DNA of 64,000 nucleotides from Choristoneura fumiferana. Lineage: Eukaryota > Arthropoda > Insecta > Lepidoptera > Tortricidae. A model generated the notes under the pieces. The model worked only from the letters and a program-made list of their open reading frames with translations, searched no databases and was not told the origin of the DNA. Below are positions 12,238-22,400 of the stretch, piece by piece. The position numbers and the translations under genes are program-made. Each line of letters begins with the position of its first letter. Position 1 is the first letter of the stretch. The stretch covers positions 5,311,439 through 5,375,438 of the forward strand of contig NC_133498.1 of the NCBI RefSeq assembly GCF_025370935.1, read 5' to 3'.

Positions 12238-12774
12238 GAGTGTCGGACACGCCCGAAATAGGTGGGGTTCCGTAGCCATTACGAAAAAATTAAGTAATAT
12301 TTTATACGGAATCTTCTATAGTTTAGGTAGGTATATTTTATACCTTGGGCTGCTATTTACTCTTAAACTACTAATAATTCACAAGCAAACTTAACCGTTA
12401 TAGTTTTCCTTGAAAGTTTGATATACTAACTACCATCCTGAATTATTTCAAATTTTTCCACCCACCTGTTTAGATTTAAGAGGGGGGAGGACGCTCGATT
12501 TTAATGAAAATTTGCACTTTGAATATTTCGCAAACACATCACTGAATCGAAAAATTGTCTTAGCAAACCCCTTATGGTTTTAAAATACCTATCCAATGAT
12601 ACCCCACACTATAGGGTAGAATGAGAAAAAAAAAACACCACCACTTTACGTCTATAGGTACCCTAAAAATTTTTTTTTTAATTTTTAATTGTACCATTTT
12701 GTCGGCATAGTTTATTTATATAACCGTGCAAAATTACAGCTTTCTAGCATTGATAGTCCCTGAGCAAAGCCGCG

Positions 12775-12810
<36 letters not shown>

Positions 12811-12862
12811 TGGCTAAACTACAAGGGTTCCGTTTTTGCCATTTTGGCTCCGGAACCCTAAA
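12238..12862 (+). repeat. Near-complete copy of the GGGTTCCG...CGGAACCC lepidopteran repeat
   Basis: Runs from GTGTCGGACACGCCCGAAAT through AACTACTAATAATTC, TTTCGCAAACACATCACTG, a (CAGA)n run at 12777-12811 and the end GGTTCCGTTTTTGCC...CTCCGGAACCC. Partial copies occur at 1740-2170, 6610-6790 and 48229-48420. The family is known to me as very abundant in Lepidoptera; I cannot name its class from sequence alone. Confidence 0.7.
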
Positions 12863-13362
12863 TATATTGTCGTTCTGACTTTTTTTTTTAAAAAAAAGGT
12901 TAGGCTACAGGGCAAACCCTTCACCCGATCGTCTTTGTTTTAGGCTCAAATTGTAGCTGACTAAATTTTCCAGAGAAATTTTTCTCAAATTTTTGATATC
13001 ATTCTTGGTTTCCAAAATATCGAGCGCCAAAATCAAAAATTCTGTTTTTTTTTTTTTCACTATTTCGGCCATTACCTTTTTCGTTTTTGATTTTCTCGAA
13101 TAATTATTTTTGCACCTTACAACTCCCGTAAATAAGCGGTTTTTGAATATCATATCTTCACAACTCTAAGAGATATAAAAGGAAAGGATCGTACTTTTTC
13201 GTGAAATCGGAGCGTACCTAAACTGGAGCGAAAGAAAAGACATTTCCAATGTCAAAAGCATTTGGGAAAAAATGCGAACGGAAATTTTGCTACTAGGAAA
13301 TAACGATTCTAGGAAATTGATCTAACAAACCAATGCAAAAATATTTTTAACTGTAAGAGGCT

Positions 13363-13368
13363 TTTATT
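13363..13368 (-). terminator. Poly(A) signal AATAAA, gene B
   Basis: AATAAA on the minus strand 33 bases beyond the TAA stop of gene B. Confidence 0.4.
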
Positions 13369-13400
13369 TTATTTAATTATATTTACATTATGTATTTGTT

Positions 13401-16400
13401 TTATATGAACATACAATCAGGCCAGTCGCTAGTACTGCGAGGTTTGTTCCAAAGCATAGTGATGCCATCGTATTTTACCTGTAAAAAAAAAATTTGGTCC
13501 TATTATTTAAACCCATGGGCAGCATTTTTCGATGTGCCTATGCCTATGACAGAAATTTTAAGTACATTTAGTAGTTGCCACACACAGTTCCCACCACTCT
13601 GTTACCACTACACCACACGGCTACCAGTGATAATAAAAGATTCGAGCTGTTACCAGTACCAATGGTCTTACGACGTTGTGATAACTGGTAGGAATACTCT
13701 GCGTCATTACCTCTGATTTTCTTCGCAATAGATTGTATATTCGCAGACGCAGCGGTCGCGCCCGCGGCCACGCGAGGCGCTCAGGCAGATTCCTCGTCAG
13801 GCGGTCACAAAACGACACGTCTAGCAGCTCCAGGCCTTCGCAGGAGCGCACGCAGGCTTCTATTTCTCGGTCCTTCATGGTCGGATGACGCACCACCAGC
13901 TGCTTGAGCTCTGGTCGTGTCCGGCAGAGCGCCAGCAGCCCGTGCGCGCTCACGTGCGGGCACCAGACTTCGATGGAGCGCAGCGCCGGGCAGCCGCGCG
14001 CCACGATCGCCAGCCACTCATCCGTCACGAATTCATTGTTCCACAAGCGGAGCTCCCTCAGCCGACTGAGGCGACCAATAGCTGTTGGTAATTCGTGACC
14101 CAGGTTTATCCACGGACTTCTCAGATAGTTTCTGTTCTGCAGACATAAACGCTCCAAGTTTGGCGTCCCATCAAGCAGTAAGTGTGCGTTTTGCAGATTC
14201 CACATCTCGTTGCGGATCAGTTCCAGGCGTGTAAGTGCTTTCAAGCGGTCTGCGACGAACAGTATGTTTTCGATTGACAGAGAATCGCAATCAACAAAAA
14301 TAAGAGTCTTTAAGCTCGTTCTCATATTCGTGAGGAAACTTCCGGTTAATCGTTTATGTTTGAGAATTATCAATTCTTCGAGAGATTCGGATGTAACGAT
14401 TTCATTTAGGGAGCTGTCACCGCCCTGCTGTAAATAAACATATTTACTTGTTATAACATATTTGCGAGGTAGTACATAATAAAAAAATATCGACAAATGA
14501 ATACAAAATCTTATATCTTAAAATATATTTAAAATATCCTTTTTAGGGTTTTGAGGAAACAAAAGAAAATAAGTATTTGGTAAAAAAAAAACATTTTTAA
14601 TACAAGATTTTTTGCTGACCGTACTTTTTTTCGACTTGCGCTGTCACCCAAAATATTTTTTCATACCAAATTTTAAGCCGATGCCATTAACCGTTGAAGA
14701 TCCATCCTGCGCTGACGATCCTGGCCGGGCTACCAGGATGTCACTACCAGATTATTGTATTGTTACACAATTTATATAAGTATGCCAAATTTCAAGTCAA
14801 TCCGACTACTACTACTAGTTGGTCTTATTTAACTTGCAAAATTATTGACTACAGACAGACAGACAGACAACGGGACAGGTGAAACTAAATAACAGCTCGT
14901 AAAATTGAAACTATTAAATATATGCGATAAGGCCGCCTATTGCTTACCTTAGAAAATCTCTATGTATATACTTGTTTTCTCTGTACTGTTTACTGTATTG
15001 GTGTGCAATAAAGAGTTATTGTATTGTATTGTATTGTATATGATCGCTTTGTTTGTTCGCTGTCTGTCCATCTGTCAAAACCGCTATTCTCAGGAACGCG
15101 TGTTAGTGTCAAGCTGAAATTAATATGAAATACTCAAGTCTGCTACTCCATGAGGCAGTGAATAAATAAAACTTCAAAGTCAACGCAATCAAAATATACG
15201 GTAATTAAAAAAAAGGAGTTTACATACAAATTGCGGTAAATGAAAAACCTATAGGGTATCAGGGCTTGTTAACGTTACCAAATTCACACTATAAGTAACG
15301 TTAAATAACGGTAAAAATCATAACAATACCTAGTACCGGTATTAAAATTTAACGTTAATTGATAACTTATCATTATTTAACGTTACCTAATTACCGTTAT
15401 TTTTACTGGTAAATTTACTTTACGTTGTAGGGCTTGTTAACGTTACCCAATTCACATTATTATAACGATACCGAAGTAACACTATCGGTAATTTTTGCTA
15501 TGCTACCGAGTGTTGCCAATTTAGCGCGTGCATACTCGCTCGATAAATGAGGATAATTTGCCATTTAACGTTACCAAGCTTACCGGTATATAGTAATATA
15601 AATACCGTTAAAATGAGTTAACGATACTTTTGAATTAACGTTAATTTAATTAATAGCTGATAACGTTACCATTTTTTTACCGGTAAAAAGTTGTAGAAGT
15701 AACGGTAAATCGTTTAACGTTAATTATAATTTAACGTTAAATCGGTTTGACAGTTGGTAACGTTACCACTTTTTAACGGTATTTAAAGCCCTGTAGGGTA
15801 TATAATACTTGCAATGTTGCAATAGTCTTAGAATCTTGAAGGCGATAGCATAACCGATAAGAAAAGTCTGAAAATCTTAATTTTTGTCAGTCTTTTTTTT
15901 GGAGAGGGGTTTTCTTGGCACTGGACATTCATAGGTTCCTTCAAATTTGTGTAGAACCCTCGGTGCGCAAGGCCGAATCGCATTTGGCCGCTTTTTTTAA
16001 CCTTCCAGGTATACCTCGTACCAATGTCTATCTAGATAGATATTTTCTCCAAATACCCAGACATTGGTAATACCGCTTATAATCAACCAAGTAAGTGATT
16101 TACCATTTTCACAGTTCTCATTATAGACATTGAGATTGACTGGTAGATGAAAATAGTTTTAAAAATATTTTAAGCTGTTAACTGCTACTGAATTTTTTTT
16201 TTTTTTTATTTTTTTTTTATACGACTGGATGGATTTAGGATGGTAAAGGAATTTCTTGGCCAACTACCAAAAGGAATGAAAACTCATGCTTACGTGGACT
16301 AAATATAACGACAACTGCGTTAACTGCTTGCATTTGTTCAGTATACCAAGGTCAACATTTTCTGACCGCGGCTCAGCGATAAATAACCGTATCTTCAATA

Positions 16401-19400
16401 TTTTTATATTTGGGCAGTTCTCCGCGATTAATTTTATTTTTTCCTCATCTACGCGGACCGCGAACAATGACACAAAATAAGAACCCATTTTCTGTATCAT
16501 CTTTTTAAACAATCTTCTTTTCGGAAGATGTATGTATATGACACGGTATTTCCCAATTGACACAGCCGGAATCCATTTTGATTTTGATTTTGACCTCTGC
16601 AAATTGTTCCTGTTGTACAAATGCACGATCCGATATTGATGAACGCCTGCAAAAGAGACGGAAAGAAGTAGTTATGCAGCTTACACCAGAGGCCCATTTC
16701 ACGAAGCTACAAGTTACAATTCACAAGCGGTAGTCTCTTTTCAATTAATACTGTTAAACAAACTACCGAAAGAAAGCAAAAAGTAGCGATTAACGGAACG
16801 GTATCGGAGGGATCTGTGGTCGAAATGGGAGTGCCTCAAGGATCCATTCTTGCCCCATTTCTGTATCTTATTTATGTAAATGACCTTACTTATATTATGG
16901 TAAGCCAAAAGTCGGGTATAGTTATGTTTGCTGACGACACGTCTTTACAGTTCAAGGTTAGTAGAAAAGATACCGACTTCATTGAGCCCAATGAAACCCT
17001 GTCCGTGATATCCGCACGGTTTGCTGCCAATAATTTGTTACTAAATCCTAAGAAAACTAAATGTATTAAATTCTCGTTGATAAATTCATCTAACTCGAAT
17101 TCAGTTTCTAATATAAAGTTAAATGGTCAAACTATTGAATTTGTAAAATCAACAGTATTTTTAGGAATAACACTCGATTCTAAACTACAGTGGGGACCTC
17201 ACGTCACAGCAATCGCGGGTAGATTGACCTCTGCTGCTTTTGCAGTTTGGAAAATACGGCAGCTAACCGATGTGGCGACGGCACGGTTGGTGTATTTTGC
17301 TTACTTTAATAGCATTATTTCGTACGGCCTTATTTTATGGGGATCTGCTGAAGACATTGAGTCAATTTTTATCTTACAAAAGAGAGCAATTAGAGCAATT
17401 TATAATTTGAAGATGCGTGAACCTTTAAGATCTTTTTTTAAGGAAACAGGTATCCTAACCCTGCCGTCGCTTTATGTTTTTGAAATAATCATGTATGATA
17501 GGAAGAACATACGTATGTGATTTTCCCACTAACGTCGATAAGCCAAAGGCTACTAGAAACACAGGGAAGCTTAAAGTCCCATCTTACAGACTGGCTAAAA
17601 CCAAAAAGTCGTTTCTGGGAAATTGCATACGTTTTTATAATAAAATTCCAAAAAATATTATAAATGAAAGGGGTACAAAATTCAGATCTATTGTCAAGAA
17701 GACATTAATATCAAAGGCGTATTATAAAGTTAATGATTATATCATGGACAGGGATATTTGGAAATAATTCTGATCCGCAAATAGCGAACCTACTGTGTTA
17801 AAAATAAAGTTGTGTTAAATACTTGTGATGTATACATATCATTTAATAATATTGTTTACAATGCACGTGCTCGGAAAGTGCCTCTTGACGTGGGTCAACA
17901 TATCCATAGAAAATTAGTGATTCCTGCACGCATCCACAAGTGTGCAGTAAAGTTGTATGGATTTTACTTACAGCACTTGTGCGGTAAAGTAACTTTTTAA
18001 ATTGCCAAATGATGTCCAAACTATTGTTAAAAAAATAAGTCTAAAGAGTCGTTATAGTTAGGCTTTGAACAAATAAGAAAACGTTTGATGCAACCAACTG
18101 AATATTTACAAAGATAATACAGATTAAACGCGACAGAAAAGAGAACGTTAATTTTTTTTCATGTAAACTCGTATTTTAATTCCGTCTAAAGTTATGAAAA
18201 AAAAGGGAATAAATTCTTGAGTCCAATTCGGACCGTGCGACGTCAAGCGCGCGCACTCGAAAGTTAACCAATGAGCTTCCAGTGCGCGCGCACGACGTAG
18301 CACGAACCAATCATGGTTACCCGTTCGCGCCTGTCATGAAACCCAGCCAAAGTAATGTTCACGAGTTCAGTCCGGTGAATTAATTTTTGATGAGTAAATT
18401 AAAATGAAGAGTTTAAATGATGAATTTATATCTGACTTTACGCCGCTCTTTCGTCCTCCACGAAGCACATATTGTCAGTGACAAACTCAATGCTGAACAA
18501 AATACGTGAACTATAATATACATACTTACCTAAGTTAATAAACATCGTAAATTGATAGAATAATCTACTTCTACATACACGCATGGATATTATAACATCT
18601 ACCGGTATGTCTTATTCTTATTTATTTGCTTTTATCTATTCAATTAGAATTAGTGAACCAGTTTTGATTTATTTACAGTTCCAAAGCCAAAAAATCTCAG
18701 ATTTACGGTAACTTTTTGTTAAGAGCTGGTAGATTAGATACATAATACATATACTTGATGTTACTTAACTATTACAGGGATTTATTCACGGGTTGCACTG
18801 ATATTTAGTATTATAGGAGCGTGCACTCCTCCATAAGGACCAGCCAATATAAGTGTGGACAATGTCAAGCAACAAGGGCTAATAATTAATCATAAAAAAT
18901 CACGATACTAAAACAAAGATTAGATTAGATTAGATTTATTTATTACCTTTTGAAAAAATACATTATAAGCACATGTCAGTTAATTACAAGAAATTCACAA
19001 AAGGATCGTCAAATGTATACAAAAATAAATAAATCTTATTAAGTATAATAAATAGTCAGCGAGAATAAAAAATAAATAAATTTAAAATGTCAAATTAGAA
19101 TTAAATTCAATAATAATAATTAAAAGCAAAACAAGAATATTCTTAAATCTAAGTCAAATTTATGCAATAGGAACCAAACGAACAATCAAATAATTAAAAT
19201 GTCAAAATACAATAAAATTAAATATGAAATTAAAATTCAGTTCACAAAACTGTGAAAAATGATATCAAAACAAAAACAAGAGTACAAAACAAGGTAAGTA
19301 CATAAAAACAAAAATGAAATGCATATATTATGATGTCAACATAAAATCTCACTGTATTCTTTTAAAGAGTACAATGACTTGTCTAAAAGAAGTTTTTTTA

Positions 19401-22400
19401 GTGTGCGTCCAAATGTCTCATCCGAACATTCATTTTTTATGTCCGCGGGTAGGCGTTCATAAAGCCTAGGCCCAAGACGCGCGGGTTTTTATCAAGCAGC
19501 GCCAACCGCCGCGGCACTGCTTGCAGTCGCCCGGTCTGGCGGGTTATTCTGCCTGGGATATTGACACGTTTAAACGAATTAATATTTTGGCGTGTAAACA
19601 TAATAATATCGTAAACGTACTGCGAATAATGCGTCAATATCCCAAATTTCTTAAATTGGTCCCTGCAAGAGTCCCTAGGCCTTAATCCTGCCATCGTGCG
19701 CAGAGCTCGCTTCTGGATTTTAAACACTCTGTCAGAGTTTGTCGAATTTCCCCACAAGATGATGCCGTACGACAAGAGTGTATGAAAATGAGCATGATAC
19801 ATTTGGATTAAGGCTTTCCCGGACATAAGAGGCCTAAGTTTTCGTAAGGCAAAGACGATACTGCACAATTTTTCACAAAGCTTGTCCACATGCTCTTTCC
19901 ATGTTAATCCAGCGACAATTTCAAATCCCAGAAACCTGCTCGTACTGCACAGCGGCAGTGGACTTTGAACATGAGAAGTCTCAACATGGTTCCTGGTCTT
20001 AAACAGCACCACGTTGGACTTTGTGACGTTCATAATAAGCCCATTTGCCGCAAACCACTCCCTCAGCTGATTGCACACGTCACTCATCCTTTCCTCGAGC
20101 TGCATATAACTACTAGCTCTCACTACTACCGTTGTGTCATCCGCAAACAACACCACTAGACCATCAGCAACAGAGGCAACGAGATCATTAATAAAGAGCA
20201 GAAAAAGAGTGTTTCCCAAGGCGGACCCTTGTGGGATTCCAATATTAACATTACCCGGCCTAGATTTGACCCTCTTTCCGTGAATTTGAACCGAGACCGT
20301 CTGTTTTCTGTCTTCAAGAAAAGATTTAAATATCTGCAAGGCTTTATTTTTAATTCCATAGTGTTTGATCTTTTCTAACAGTAACTGATGATTTATTACA
20401 TCAAATGCCTTGGAGAGGTCACAAAATATACCTGCAACTTTATTTTTGTCGTCCAGAGCCGTTGTAATGCAATCATATAGTTTATACGCAGCTAGTGTAG
20501 TAGATCTGTTTTTCCTATAGGCAAATTGTTTGTCAGTCAGTAGGTCATTTGTCTCAAGATGGCGCATTAAGCTATCCGATAAAATCGACTCAATAATTTT
20601 TGAGATATTTGGCACTATGGTTATCGGTCTATGGCTATCTGCGGAACATCTGTCTCCTTTACCCTTGTAAACAGGACACACCCGCGTGCTTTTCAATACA
20701 TCCGGGTAAACTCCACTCGAAAACATATTGTTGACGAGCTCAACCAGTAATCCCGAGATGACCGGCCAGACACACAGGAGTGTGTTAATGGAGATGTCGT
20801 ATACATCAAGAGTTTCGCGAGTCTTCATCATCGACCTCAATACGCGGTTTATGTCTGTGAGTGTTATTGTGGGTAGAGTAAAGTCTGGAATGTTAACATC
20901 GTGTAGGAAATTCACTAAGTAATTTACAGAAGTACATGTGTTACATCGCAGGGTGTGTTTAGATGCTACCGTAAGGAAGTGTTGGTTTAGGTGCTCAGGT
21001 ACTCTGTTTGGAGGAATTTCATTGGCCTGTTCATCTTTTAGTAAAAAGGTATGTTTCCCCGGTTTTGATGATATTTCCTCGTTTACAACGCGCCACATCT
21101 CCTTTGACGGGTTTCTGCTATTTTGTATACGACTCTCAATGTACTGTTGACGGGCCGTTAAGGTTTCAGATTTAATCCATTCCGAATAGTGACTGATACC
21201 TTCTATCAAAACCTTACAATCCGGATATTGACGTTTCATCTCCGTCAGATCATTATGACTTAAAATTAGTTTTGAGAGGCTTTCAGTCATCCACGGAACA
21301 TTATTTTTCTGCTTAGAATAAATTTTTTTAAGGGGAAAATGTATGTCAATATAATGCGTCAAAATGTTAAATAACCTAATAAATTTATCATTGATACTAA
21401 TTGAAGTCAAAAAAATAAAATTCCAATTATAATTCTCAATGTCCGTAAAAAATGCTATGTATGATTCGTCAGTAAATAATCTTTTTTCAATATATTTATT
21501 AGGTTTGCTACAGTGCAGTGAATCAAGAGAAAGGATAAATGACTGCGCATTATGGTCACTTATAAAAGTGTCAAGTGGCGCCGCCACGGTGACGCGAGCG
21601 CAGGCGCTCGGAATCACCCCACAGTCAATAGAAGTCGAGCTGTGCGCGGTCACACGGGTTGGAAACGTGACACAATTCGTGCATGAGTAACTTTGCAATA
21701 TTTCTTCAACTCGTTGTCTTAGGATATTTTCAGACTGAAAATCAACATTTTGGTCGCCAACCAAAATAAACTTCTTATTTTCATCAGTTAACCTACACAA
21801 TAATAGTTCCAGATTATTTAAATACATGTCAAAATTACCATTTCCGGTGCGATATAATACAATAATAATCAAATTCAAATTACTAATCTCAATGGCAGTG
21901 ATCTCAAAGTGCAACTGAATAGCAAGGCTTTGCAAGTCGTTTCGCTGGCGATAAACAATACCCACTCGTGTGAACAGCGCGGTGCCACCGTGCGCGATGT
22001 TTGTGCGGCAGTAGTTATTCGCCAGTTCATACCCACATAACCTAACTCGATCAATCTCGTTTTTCTTACACCAAGTCTCACTACAAGCTAATACATCTGG
22101 CTTCTCAGCACTTACTAAGATATCTAGTAACGCGGTTTTTCCACAAATAGATCGTACGTTTTGGTGCACTATTTTAAATTTCGTACTTGAAACTAGTCAA
22201 AGTCTCCTTTACCTATCATTAGTAGCTGCAGCTGTTCTAATCTTCTGAGTCAATTACTGTTATGAAAGTTGGTTTAATAAAGTGTATACGTCAACGATTT
22301 TGGTTTGCCGTGCATGTCGGTATGTATATCTACTGCCTGCTACTGTAGTAAAAGGAGTATGGCAAATAAATGATGTAGTCACTGCCTCGATTTTTTTCCT

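Noticed and set aside
13621..13710. Extending the gene B LRR exon to the stop of its open frame
   Set aside because: The donor GAG|GTAATG at 13711/13710 is conserved in gene C, and a matching last exon (KYDGIT / HYEGIT / QYEGIK) exists in all three genes.
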